From: Persicobacter diffluens
Lineage (GTDB): Bacteria > Bacteroidota > Bacteroidia > Cytophagales > Cyclobacteriaceae
Assembly (NCBI RefSeq): GCF_036244895.1
Contig: NZ_BQKE01000002.1
Coordinates: 1,116,001-1,180,000 of the forward strand
Length of the DNA: 64,000 nucleotides
Direction: 5' to 3'
Shown here in pieces: positions 46,201-56,700 of this stretch. The notes under the pieces were generated by a model. The model saw only the letters and a list, made by a program, of their open reading frames with translations. It was not told where the DNA came from and made no database searches. Within the stretch, counting starts at the first letter, position 1; each line of letters opens with the position of its first letter. Made by a program: the position numbers and the translations under genes.

Positions 46201-48052
46201 AGATTTGATCAGCCAGTTTGGGCATAAAAAAGGTGGGGTGAAAACAGCCTCAGTTTCGGTTTCCGATGGTTTCCTGGATATTTCCTTCAGTCATGTGACA
46301 GAAAACCCGCTTATCAACGCCATCGAAATTAAATCCTCTTCAGGCGGTAGTTCTACCACTTTTTATGCTGATAATGATCAGGATGGCTATGGAGATCCCG
46401 CTATCAGCGTCCAGGCTTCTGATCCACCAAATGGCTATGTCGCCAACAATGGGGATTGCAATGATAATAATGCGAATATCAACCCACTTGCTTCCGAAAT
46501 AGCTGATGGAATTGATAATAATTGTAATGGACAAATTGACGAAGGGCTGACTACCGCCGGTGTGCTTTTCCGGGTGAATGTAGGGGGAACCAGCTTATCA
46601 TCGATCGATGGTGGTCCTAATTGGCAGGCCGATACCAAGGGATCTCCTTCTGTATATTTATCTTCCGCCGGATCAAATACTACCTATACATCCAATTTAA
46701 GTAGTCTTCATAGCTCCGTGGACCCAAGTGTAACCCCTGCCCAGGTCTTTAATACTGAGCGTTATGATGTGGAAGGTGGAGCCGTTTTACAATATACCTT
46801 TCCGGTGACCAATGGAGATTATGTACTGAAACTATTCCACGGAACGAATTATTCGAAAACGAATGATCCGGGAGAACGCGTCTTTGATGTAGTGGTTAAT
46901 GGAGTGACGGTGGTCAATAATTTTGATATGATTTCCGCTTTTGGTTTTGCAAAGGGTGGGGCGTTGACGATCCCGGTGAAGGTAAGCAATGGGCAAATTC
47001 AATTGCAGTTTAACCATGAAGTCCAAAACCCTCAACTATGTGCAATAGAAATCAGTGGGGAAGGCTCCGGTGGAGAGCAGACCTTCTATTTGGACAGTGA
47101 TAGGGATGGATTTGGGGATGATAGTAAAACCGTAATCGCCTCCACAAGTCCGGCGGGATATGTTTCACAGGGCGGAGACTGTGATGATGGAGATAATTCT
47201 GTTTATCCAGGGGCTACCGAAATTTTTGATGGCTTGGATAATAATTGTAATGGAGAGGTAGATGAAGGGCAGTCTGATAATGAAATTCTTTACCGGGTGA
47301 ATGCCGGAGGATTCCCTGTGGATGCCATAGATGGCGGTCCGGACTGGGAATGGGATTTGAAAAACAATCCAAGTGTCTACCTTTCTGATCCGGGTAGTAA
47401 CACCATTTATCCCTCCAATATTAGTAGCCTGCATTCTTCCGTAGATCCTGCTCGTGTGCCCTTGGCCATATTTGGGTCTGAACGTTGGGATATGGAAGGT
47501 GGGACAGAGATGGCCTATTCTTTCCCTGTACCAAATGGAAACTATACCGTGGTATTTTATTTAGGTGATAGTTATGCGGGCACTGGCGTTCAGGGGGCTC
47601 GGGTATTCGATATCGAAGCAGAAGGCGTAACCATTATTGATAACCTCGATTTGTTCAATTCTTTTGGACTGGCTAAAGGAGGCATGAAGTCGGCTATTGT
47701 CAGTGTAAGTGATGGTAAGCTGGATATCAAGTTTGAACATGTGAAGCAGAATCCATTGGTGAATGGAATTGAAATATTAAAAGGAATTCAAAATTTGAGG
47801 GTGATGACCGAAACAGATCTGGAAGCAGATAATGCTTTCAGGATTCAAACTGACAATAGTGAAATGGCAGAGGCTATTCTCATAGATAAAGCCGGTGAGC
47901 TCTCCATTTTACAATTGAATGGTCAGCAAATCCTGAGTAAAACTGTTGGAGCAGGGGAAATGATACCTCTGGAACAATATAATGGAGGCTTATATTTGGT
48001 ATTTTGGACGGATGGAAACCTTCGCCAAAGAGCAAAAATAAAAATGAAGTAA
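43229..48052 (+). CDS. Secreted multidomain protein: sorbosone-dehydrogenase-like propeller, three malectin domains, Ca-binding repeats, T9SS-like tail
   Basis: A 1607-residue secreted protein with a signal peptide ending NGQIG. In order: a six-bladed-propeller region like glucose/sorbosone dehydrogenases (about 27-540; SITSPTALRFGPDGKLYVAE); Asp-rich thrombospondin-3-like calcium repeats (about 555-625); a lectin-like beta domain (about 640-860); then three malectin (diglucose-binding) domains at about 870-1030, 1110-1270 and 1351-1510 (LYRVNAGG...IDGGPNW). These are separated by two MopE-like Asp-rich loops (ADNDQDGYGD and DIDNNCNGQIDEG types). The C-terminus (LNGQQILSK, YNGGLYLVFW) fits a type IX secretion sorting tail. 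Probably binds or processes glucans at the surface; catalysis is not proven. Confidence 0.82.
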   Translation: MSFKKFTLKSGIFIFLMFLPFFGNGQIGFNKSVLKNLSITSPTALRFGPDGKLYVAEVSGVIKVLTISRTAANSYTVTNTQVIDLVNKIPNHNDDGTNIGSTARLVTGLTVAGTASNPVIYVTSSDIRFGAGTDNGEVDLDTNSGTISRLTKSGSSWVKVDIVRGLPRSEENHSTNNLRYTTIKGKPYLLVSQGGMTNAGSPSGNFAYITEYALAACILSIDLSVINSMPIKGSGNNKYIYDLPTLDDPTRNNANGINSPFQQGYNGIDIGDPFGGNDGLNQAKLVPGGPVQVYAPGFRNTFDLVVTEAGRVYATENGANGGWGGYPKNEGPQGNVTNEYQPDQPGYISNKDHLHLITGIGTNKTKENYVSGSSYGGHPCPIRANPTGAGLTTHDYNDGGNNGVAGFKFRTQWTGLADKTNTLPYDWPPVPASMANPIEGDYQNPGDDNSIAILDNNTNPIDEYTASNFGGAMKGNLILGKNQGGMHRIVLNSNGTVEKLEMNKFTADGYILAVDCLGDNQPFPGTIWITTFSTSIMVLEPNDYDGNTGGGSCLSPGQSGYSASADYDNDGFTNGDEISNGSDHCSGASTPPDFDNDKISDLNDTDDDNDGIPDYLDPFQMGQPFNLPVTNELFSGNPTLGGYLGLGFTGLMTNKNPNDNYLNWQDDPSESSSDIDDILGGAIGAVTMYQTTGDAVFNNQEKAYQYGVNVDASTKPFTVNGRSFKPFQNFVGVQSLGMTLGNGDQDNYLKVVINKNGFQILVENEGNVVFDKTYAGPSPSDFIDFYFMVDPASGKIQVKYAMDGSAIFDIDTYTATGKILQALQSNNVPLAVGIIGTNFGQTGEFAANWDYLNVLYQDGSGPSGGTSDGTVLYRVNAGGAEVASIDGGPNWGTDTNNANSQYLSEPGTNSTSGTSGMSLHSSVDASKVPLAVFSKERFDFKTGADMQYSFPVTNGTYEVCLYMGNSYEFTSAVGSRVFNVQAEGNNIFTNLDLISQFGHKKGGVKTASVSVSDGFLDISFSHVTENPLINAIEIKSSSGGSSTTFYADNDQDGYGDPAISVQASDPPNGYVANNGDCNDNNANINPLASEIADGIDNNCNGQIDEGLTTAGVLFRVNVGGTSLSSIDGGPNWQADTKGSPSVYLSSAGSNTTYTSNLSSLHSSVDPSVTPAQVFNTERYDVEGGAVLQYTFPVTNGDYVLKLFHGTNYSKTNDPGERVFDVVVNGVTVVNNFDMISAFGFAKGGALTIPVKVSNGQIQLQFNHEVQNPQLCAIEISGEGSGGEQTFYLDSDRDGFGDDSKTVIASTSPAGYVSQGGDCDDGDNSVYPGATEIFDGLDNNCNGEVDEGQSDNEILYRVNAGGFPVDAIDGGPDWEWDLKNNPSVYLSDPGSNTIYPSNISSLHSSVDPARVPLAIFGSERWDMEGGTEMAYSFPVPNGNYTVVFYLGDSYAGTGVQGARVFDIEAEGVTIIDNLDLFNSFGLAKGGMKSAIVSVSDGKLDIKFEHVKQNPLVNGIEILKGIQNLRVMTETDLEADNAFRIQTDNSEMAEAILIDKAGELSILQLNGQQILSKTVGAGEMIPLEQYNGGLYLVFWTDGNLRQRAKIKMK

Positions 48053-48149
48053 CTATTATTGCTTTCAAGGTTGGCTGTTGGATATGTCTTATTGATCAAC
48101 CCATAAATTGTATATGAGAAATGATTTTAGCGCGTACAATTCTGCAGCC

Positions 48150-48366
48150 TTGACTGAATAGAAGAAAACTCGTTTTTCGATGCCCTGAGGGACTAAAACG
48201 GTTTACCCCATGGAGAATTGAAGGGGCGTAAAGGTAAAATCTGAAATTTTCGAGCGTATTACAGCACTGTTACCTGCTTCCTTGGAAAACTAGAAATAGA
48301 GGGCTATTCCCTAATTTTTCTTAGCTTGCAGCTTACTAAGAATTGAAGCATGTATAATGCGATTTA
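48150..48366 (+). repeat. R1 MITE-like element, degenerate copy 11
   Basis: The right half follows the family (CTGCTTCCTTGGAAAACTAG, TTAGCTTGCAGCTTACTAAG, AATTGAAGCATGTATAATGC), closing GATTTAA at 48366. The left end is not recognisable. Confidence 0.45.
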
Positions 48367-48370
48367 ATTT

Positions 48371-48406
48371 AAAAAAAGGGGGAAGATTGATCTTCCTCTT
48401 TTTTTA
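48371..48406. terminator. Terminator-like hairpin in the gap before the amylase gene
   Basis: GGAAGAT / ATCTTCC stem with A and T tracts on its two sides, near 48371-48406. It may end the upstream malectin gene at long distance (about 320 bases). Confidence 0.6.
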
Positions 48407-48580
48407 TGAAAAATGGGATCTAAACCATTATGAATATGGTATTTTTTCATTCTAATTATTGTGAATCTGTATTTTTTAAAACGATTGCACTTCTTTGAAT
48501 TGAAACAGTGATCAGGTCTAACTATAATCCAATTTTATGGTATTATCTTTAGTTGGACTGAATACCATTGAATTATTATT

Positions 48581-50272
48581 ATGAAAAAATTATTTTACGG
48601 ATTGGGCCTGCTTTCTGTGCTAAGCCTTTCCGCTTGTTCGGAGGAGCAAAAGCAGGAAACCGCCGATTCCAAAGTAAGCCAAAGCATTGAAACCCCATTT
48701 TTCTGGGAAAATGCCAATGTCTATTTCCTGCTGACAGACCGTTTTCAAAACGGAGACAAAAGCAATGATCTGAATTTTGAAAGAACCAAAGAGACCGGTC
48801 CTTTAAGAGGTTTCATGGGGGGAGATATTAAAGGAATCACGCAAAAAATTGAAGAGGGTTATTTTACTGACCTCGGCATTAATGCCATTTGGTTTACTCC
48901 TGTAGTGGAGCAGGTGCACGGTTCTGTGGATGAAGGTACTGGAGAAACTTACGCTTATCATGGCTACTGGGCAAAAGACTGGACGGCATTGGATCCAAAC
49001 TTCGGAACCATGACGGAGCTGGAGGAATTGATTGAAAAAGCCCATGCCAAAGGTATCCGTGTTTTGTTGGATGTGGTGATTAACCATACCGGTCCGGTGA
49101 CGGAGCAGGATCCGGTTTATCCTTCAGATTGGGTAAGAATCAAGCCAAAGTGTGCGTATAATTCCTATGAAACTTATGTGGATTGTACTTTGGTAGAAAA
49201 CCTACCGGACGTGTTGACGAATTCCGATCAGGAAGTGGCTTTGCCTCCGCACTTGGTGGAAAAATGGAAGAAAGAGGGTCGTTTAGACGAAGAGGTCGCA
49301 AGCTTGAATGCCTTTTTCGAGCGTACAGGTTTGCCACGTGCCCCTCGTTTTTACATTATGAAATGGCTTTCTGATTATGTAAGAAAGTATGGCGTGGATG
49401 GCTTCCGTGTAGATACCGTGAAACATACCGAAGCGGGAATTTGGGAAGAGCTAAGAAAAGTAGTGGTGGAGGCTTTCGCCGATTGGAAGAAAGAGCACCC
49501 GGCGAAAAAGCTGGATGACAATGACTTCTATATGGTAGGAGAGGTTTATAATTATGTGATTTCTTCCGGCCGTGATTTCTCTTATGACGGAGATACCACG
49601 GTGAATTTCTTCGATAACGGATTCAAAAGTTTAATCAACTTTGAATTTAAATATGATGCGCAAAAGCCATATGAGGAGCTTTTCGCTAAATATGACGCGC
49701 AACTATCAGGCGTACTTTCGGATAAATCGGTGATGAACTACCTGACTTCTCATGACGACGGTGCTCCTTTTGATCCGGATCGTAGTCGTGCGATGGAGGC
49801 AGCCACTAAACTATTATTGACCCCTGGTGCTACTCAGATTTATTATGGAGATGAAACTATCCGTCCATTGGTGTATGAGGGAGCGGTAGGAGATGCGAAC
49901 CTTCGTACCTTCATGAACTGGGAAGAGCTATCAGAAAATGTTGAACGTGGCGGACACAAAGCTCAGGATGTTTTTAACCATTATGCCCGATTGGGGAAAT
50001 TTAGAATTGCTCATCCGGCTGTGGGGGCTGGACGACACCAAATGATTTCGGAAAGTCCGTATGTTTTTTCCAGAAAATTGGATAAAGATGGATTTCAGGA
50101 TCAGGTGGTGGTTGCCCTGGATTTGACAGAAGATCAAAAGGAAATTTCGGTATCCGATGTTTTTCAGGAAGGTGACAAGGTAATGGATTACTACTCCGGA
50201 CAAACCGCTACGGTAAAGGACGGTAAGGTGGCAATAAAAGCCAAAAATGGAATCCTGCTAATAGGGAAATAA
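48581..50272 (+). CDS. GH13 alpha-amylase-family lipoprotein
   Basis: A 563-residue glycoside hydrolase family 13 protein. It has a lipoprotein signal (LGLLSVLSLSAC, lipobox Cys19), so it is membrane-anchored, perhaps at the surface. The four conserved GH13 regions are visible: DVVINHTG (region I), DGFRVDTVKH with nucleophile Asp278 (II), MVGEVYN with acid/base Glu321 (III), and YLTSHDDG with His391-Asp392 (IV). A C-terminal beta domain follows (about 470-563). It cleaves or transfers alpha-1,4-glucans; the exact specificity is not readable. Being next to a malectin protein suggests starch or glycogen use. No SusCD pair is nearby. Confidence 0.93.
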   Translation: MKKLFYGLGLLSVLSLSACSEEQKQETADSKVSQSIETPFFWENANVYFLLTDRFQNGDKSNDLNFERTKETGPLRGFMGGDIKGITQKIEEGYFTDLGINAIWFTPVVEQVHGSVDEGTGETYAYHGYWAKDWTALDPNFGTMTELEELIEKAHAKGIRVLLDVVINHTGPVTEQDPVYPSDWVRIKPKCAYNSYETYVDCTLVENLPDVLTNSDQEVALPPHLVEKWKKEGRLDEEVASLNAFFERTGLPRAPRFYIMKWLSDYVRKYGVDGFRVDTVKHTEAGIWEELRKVVVEAFADWKKEHPAKKLDDNDFYMVGEVYNYVISSGRDFSYDGDTTVNFFDNGFKSLINFEFKYDAQKPYEELFAKYDAQLSGVLSDKSVMNYLTSHDDGAPFDPDRSRAMEAATKLLLTPGATQIYYGDETIRPLVYEGAVGDANLRTFMNWEELSENVERGGHKAQDVFNHYARLGKFRIAHPAVGAGRHQMISESPYVFSRKLDKDGFQDQVVVALDLTEDQKEISVSDVFQEGDKVMDYYSGQTATVKDGKVAIKAKNGILLIGK

Positions 50273-50294
50273 GATTGTTATATACAATTTACGT

Positions 50295-50327
50295 AAAAAG
50301 CCACTTCTGTAAGGAGTGGCTTTTTTT
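50295..50327 (+). terminator. Rho-independent terminator of the amylase gene
   Basis: AAAAAGCCACT stem with AGTGGC and T7 (50295-50305 / 50315-50327), 22 bases after the stop. Confidence 0.88.
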
Positions 50328-50754
50328 GTTAAAAAAAGAGAAATATTACATCATAAAAGCGGGTAAATTTTCTCCTATTTATATAAAAAAATACTTGTTT
50401 TTTTCATGTGATGAAATAATCAGTTTTAAAACGGTTAAAATCCTAAACGTCATTACAATCTCATTTATTACAAGGCTCATGAATTTGGAGGACAAAACCA
50501 TTCCTAATCTAATTTTGTTGCCGCTTTAACTTGACTTTTATTCGCTTAAAATGTGAATAAAATAAGAAAATTAGCGTTTTTATATATTTTCAACTGGTTT
50601 CATGTGATTTTTAGGGGTAAAGAAAGTAGTTTTTCAATACCAGCCTAAGGGCGCTCTCATCTGAATTTAAGCTTGATGGTCGGCTCAACTTCCTTTTTCC
50701 GAGCGACATCGATATTTTCTTTAGATAAAATATACAGACTTGACCAAATATTAC
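50328..50754. other. Intergenic region before the giant adhesin gene
   Basis: About 430 bases, AT-rich. No R1/R2 copy, promoter motif or small gene could be supported. Confidence 0.45.
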
Positions 50755-53700
50755 ATGAACAGATTTTTACTGCTCTCACGAATTTTTTGTGCTTTTTTTT
50801 GTATTGTCATTTTTTTGGTACTCAGCAAAAATGTGGCGCTTGCTCAGGAAAGTAACGTGCATTATGTCCCGCCATTCTTCTATAAATTATACAAGGATGG
50901 CTCAAACAGTGGGAGTACAAATAACCATGATGTCAATGAGCATTTTGCCATACTTTCTACCAATGAAAATGTGGATGTGGACGTTGAGTTGAAATACTAC
51001 TTAAATGGAAGCTTAAACGTTTTGGGCACTTATACAGTGAGTAAAAGTGGTCCACTTCGATTGAAGCTGGCAGATTATAAATCCGGAGACGACCAGGTCA
51101 GTGATGCTGAATTATTTGGGGACAATAATGCGGGAGAAGAAAGTAATCTACACGCTTTATCAGTGACCGGTCCGGATGGTACCGTAAAATCAGTAGATCG
51201 TAGAATAAAAGATTTTCTTTTATTAACCGAAATGAACTTGACCGGTCATGTTTTACCTGCAGGTGGGTTGGTGTTTGAAGCGGTGAATCCTGAACAGAAG
51301 TTCTTTTTAAACATCACTCATTTAGCAGATCCACAGGCCGGGATTTTAACCTCTAAAGGAGAGTTTGCAGCCGGCACAAAGTTTTTTACCGGACATATGG
51401 TATCCGGTGGTTCCAATAACAGTGAGCGTCGAAATCATTTTGTTTCTTTTATGGCATTAGAAGATGGAACTCAGGTCAATATTGCTGCTGGTAATGGGTT
51501 TCAATTTTTTAATCCTTCAACAGGGGCTTATGACCTTTTGGATGCTAACTATAGTCGTTCTGTGGTGCTGAACAAAGGGGAATCCTATATAATGGGCTAC
51601 CATTTCAAGGATAATTGGCACAACGATAGCAGTGATAAAATTAATGATGTCAATGGTACCTTGCTTACCACCAATGGTAAGAAAATTATTGTCAACTCCG
51701 GTTCCTGGAATGCTGGCGGGAATTCTGGTTATGGTCATGATATCGGGATAGACCAATTGGTACCGGTGGATTATATTGGGGAAGAGTATATTATAGCGAG
51801 GGGACCCGGAGAGGAGAAGCGATCTGAAATTGAGCAAGTCATTGTTGTCGCGACGGAGAACAATTCCATATTAGAAGTAAATGGTGTAAGGTATTCGTGG
51901 GGAGGTTCCGAAATCAAAGATGCGGGAGAGTATTGGATCGTGACCAATGATCAGTACAAAGGTACAGGAAATCAAGCCTATATGTATTTAAAGACTACTC
52001 AGCCCTCCTATGTATACCAAACAGTGGCGGGAGAAAGAGAGGGTAGTGGTCAAAATACGCCCGGTATGTTCTTGGTGCCTCGCCTGAATTGTAATGGCGC
52101 CCGAAATGTAACGGTATCCTTTGCAAAAACATTGGGTGCTCCACAGGTTCGCATTATTGCACGTACCGATCACTTAAAATATAAGCTCGATAATGGCTCG
52201 GAGTTGGATTTGCTCGGGGCTACCCATGGTGTTCAGATTTCAGAGGCTTCTGATTGGTATTTGTATACGATTACAGATGCTCATGATTTATATGAAATTT
52301 GGTCCGCTGATGGCGTATCACCGGTGAATGTAGCCTTAACTATTGCCAGTGGTAATATTGGTGCCGGCGGATTTTACTCCGGTTTTGGTGAAGTACCGAT
52401 TATTACCATGACGCCCGAACTGGAAAAAAGGGGACTTTGTGCAGGGGATGCAACACTTGAGGTTTCAGGCCCACAAACGGGTTGGATATATAATTGGTAT
52501 AAGGATGGTGTATTAATCCCTGAAGCATCGGGTTTGGATAAAACCTCCTATGAGGTGACTGAAGTTGGAGAGTATCGGGTAACTGCGGAAACAGGATGTG
52601 GGGATGTGACTTACCCTTCGGATCCCATCGAAATTTTCCCCTGTCTGGAGATTGACCCCATGTCCATGGAGGTGGATGAAGATGCCGGAGTTGTATCCGT
52701 TTTGGTAAAAAGACTACAAAGTTTTGCGGATGACGTGTTTTTTACGTCCAAAGTGGAGGATGTTTCTACCAATACCATGAGTGAGTTTCAAGACTACACC
52801 GTGCAAACTATCGCAAGTAGAATTAAGGCTTCAGAGTCACAAACGGCCATGACCTTCCAAATCACCGATGATCACTTTGATGAAAATGATGAGATTTTTA
52901 AGGTGATTTTCTCCGAACCTTATAATGCTACTTTTTCAGCCGATGAAATTGAGGTGCCGATTACCATTAAGGATAATGATCCGGAACCTTATATCAAAGT
53001 CATTCCACCTAATAGCTCCGCTACTGAGGGAACAGATAATTCACTTACCTTTACCATCCAGATGGCCAATGGGATGAATCCTTTTTATGGCTCTGGTAAA
53101 TTGGTGAGCTTTGATTATCAATTCTCAGATGTAACAGCTACTTATGGGAGCGATTATACGGTTGCGCCCGTTTCAGGGACGGTTATTTTTCAGCCGGGAG
53201 AAACGCAGAAAGAAATTGTAGTAGATATTATTGATGATCCCTATAATGAAGACCAGGAAACCTTTGAGTTAACCCTTTCCAATGCCGTAAATGCGCAGGG
53301 TTTTGAGGAGGCTGGAATTCAATCATCGATTACGGTGTCGGCTAAGATTGATGATAATGATCCGGAACCAGTGGTCGTCATCACCACTACACCAGCAACG
53401 GAGGGGAATCCGATAGTCTTTACTGCTGAATTACAAAACGCAGGGGTGGCGGTAAAAAGTGGAAAAGAAATTCAGTTTTCTTATCGCACGCAGGATGTTA
53501 CTGCCGAGGATGGTTTAGATTATACCGGTGGGAATGATATTGTAGTAACGATTCCTAAAATGACGGAATCCAAGACTTTTGAAGTTCCAACTTTGACGGA
53601 TGCTATAGCGGAATCAGCAGAATATTTTGATGTATATTTTTATAATCATCAAAATGCAAAAAACTCTTCCAATGGAAGTACCAATACCCTTAAGGCACAG

Positions 53701-56700
53701 ATTAATGATTCCAATGCCTCACCGGAATTGAGTTTATCTTCGGCCACTACCATCGAGGGTGGAGATTTGGTTTTCAAATTATCGACCACCATTCAGGCAA
53801 GTGAGGATATAACCCTTGGGTACCGGACGGAATTATTTGAGGCCAAGTCGGGAATGTTTGATTTTATAGGGAATGGGTCGATAACCATCCCTGCTGGTGA
53901 TTTGGAGACCACCATTACAATTGCTACTTATGATGATGATGTAGTGGATGGTAACAGAAGGATGAAATTAATCCTAAAGGAGGCGACCGTATCCCCCTCA
54001 GGGATTACTTTTTTTAATAGTACAGCTTTTGGAACTATTTTGGAAGACGACGAAACGCCAGTGGCCAATGATGATCTGTTCACTTATCAGGAGACGGATA
54101 TTGGGACAACTTATAGCGGAGATGTCAGCCTGAACGATACCGGAAAAGGGATGACGCCCGAATTTTCTTTATTGTCGCAAGACTTTACCATTGCAGAGGG
54201 AGAGTTTACCTTTAATACCGATGGTTCATTTGATTTTACACCCGTGGCAGATTTTTACGGGACCCTCACTTTTACATATGAATTAGAGACCAAGGTAGGT
54301 AAGGCTAGTGCCACGGCAACGATCGAAATCACGAATGTGAATGATGTGCCTACGGCCTCGAATGATAGTTATACCTTAGACGAAGGAACCACCATCACCA
54401 AACTATTCACCGTAGGTGGACTAGGAGATGGTGGAATTGTATACTCCATCATCGCGCAACCTTCTAAAGGAACGGTGGCCATTACCAATCAGGTAACCGG
54501 TGAATTTGAGTACACTTCCGTTTCACCGGATTTTGGGCAAGATGAATTCACCTTCCAGGTAAAGGATGTGGATGGAGAAGTGGCTTCCGGAGTCATCACC
54601 CTAGATATTAATTATGTCAATTATTTTGCACCGGTAGCGGTGGCGGATGAATTCACCATTAATGATGAAGGGCCAGCTGACCTGGATGTATTGTTGAATG
54701 ATACGGACCAGGATGGGAATGCCTTGAAAATAGATAAGCCCGCAATTTTTGAGATCAAAAGTCAGCCGGCCCAAGGAAATGTGGTTTTTGATTATGATAA
54801 AAATGTGGTCAAGTTCACACCGGTAGCAGGAGGTACCGGAACATTCTATTTTACCTATTCTTTCAGAGATAAGCCTGATGGCAATAATACCACCAATACT
54901 TCCAATACGGTTACCGTTAAGGTGAATGTGATTTCTAATAATCAACCGCCGGTAGCGAATTGCGTGGCAGGGCCGGTTACCGTCTCTCTGGATGCCAGTG
55001 GCAACGGAACATTGAATGCCGTCGATTTAGATAATGGAAGTTCCGATCCGGATGGTGATGCGATTACTTTTGCTTTAAGTCAAAGTAATTTCTCTTGTTC
55101 CGACATCGGAAATGGAACGGTCGATTTAATCGTGACCGATGCGAAGGGCGCCTCTTCGACTTGTTCGGTGCCGATACAAGTGGTGGATCCTATTGCGCCG
55201 ATCGCCCGAGCTTATGCAGATATTGAAATTGACCTGTTACCTAATCAATGTTCGGTAACCCCAAATTTCGCCGTTCCCATTTTTGATGATAATTGTAAAG
55301 GAGAAATCTCCGGTCAATATGTGTCTGGTGTGGTGCCTTCCTCCAATCTTTCTGCGGGAAATTATACCGCCACCTATAAGGCCAATGATGGAAATGGTAA
55401 CGAGAGCACGATTACATTTAACATAATCATTAAGGATGTTACCGCTCCGGTTATCCAAAGTCGTCCTGATTTTAAACTTCAGTTAGGAGCGGATGGCAGT
55501 GCCATTTTGCTTCCTTCCGATTTGGATAATGGAACGAGCGATGATTGTGGAACGTCCACGCTGAAATTTGAGCAAGCTGGAGTTTTGGTGGATCAGCTGA
55601 CTTTTGAATGTGCCGATAAGGGAACGCAAACAGTGAAGTTGGTGGCCGTGGATGATTCCTATAACCGTTCGGAAAAAGACGTGCAATTTGAAGTGGAGGA
55701 TAAAATCCTTCCAACGGCAGATTTGAAAGCGACGGTAGATGTGAGCTTGGATGAATTTGGAAAAGCGACATTAACCACTGCTCAAATCATTCAAGGAATT
55801 GGAATCCAGGATAATTGCGGGAATTATACTGTACAGTTTAGTCAGCAAGATTTTGATTGTTCCGATGTTGGGTCTAAAGGCGTGACGGTAACGATCCGTG
55901 ATGATTCAGGCAATGAAATCACTGAAAATGTACAGGTGGTGGTTCGGGATGAAATGTTCCCAACGATCAATGCAAAATCAGCAGTAACATTGAATTTGGA
56001 TGCCGACGGGAATGCGACTTTATCTGTTGCTGATGTCGAGATCGGCTCTACCGACAATTGCGGTATTCAAAGCAGAAGCTTGTCAAAAACAACTTTTGCT
56101 TGTGGCGATCATAATTCAACCGTGACTTATTCGGTAACAGATGATCATGGAAATGTCTCTACCACGGACATTACGGTAAAACTGATCGATCCGGTAGCAC
56201 CAGTGGTATTGACTCAAAATATTACTGTGGACTTGTTGAGTACTTCGGGAGTGACCATTACACCGGAAATGATCGACAACGGATCAACGGATAACTGTTC
56301 CGCACTTACTTTTTCTCTGGACAAAATGTCCTTTAATTGTAGCGATATTGGTACAAACACGGTGACGCTGACCGCCAAGGATGCCACCGGCAATACGAGT
56401 ACCCAAACAGCCACCGTGACGGTGGAGAATAAGATAACTCCAACTATTGTCGCGAAAAACGATGAGTTAATATTGGGAGCCGATGGAACGGCGACGCTTG
56501 ATCCTTCAAGTTTAGACAATGGCTCCACTGGAGCTTGTGGTGGATCACTTACATTCACCGCCGATAAAACGGATTTTTCTTGTTCCGATATTGGCGACAA
56601 TAATGTGGTACTGACCGTGGAGGATGGTGATGGAAATACCACTTCCACTACAGTCATCGTAACAGTGAAGGATCAAACACCGCCTTCGGTCTTGACGAAA

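Noticed and set aside
50275..50529. 84-codon ORF after the amylase gene
   Set aside because: Overlaps the terminator and has no protein-like pattern.
56319..56331. Fifth P1-like palindrome GGACAAAATGTCC
   Set aside because: It lies in the adhesin far from parAB, lacks the outer G/C pair, and can be explained by codons for LDKMS; kept out of the parS candidate set.
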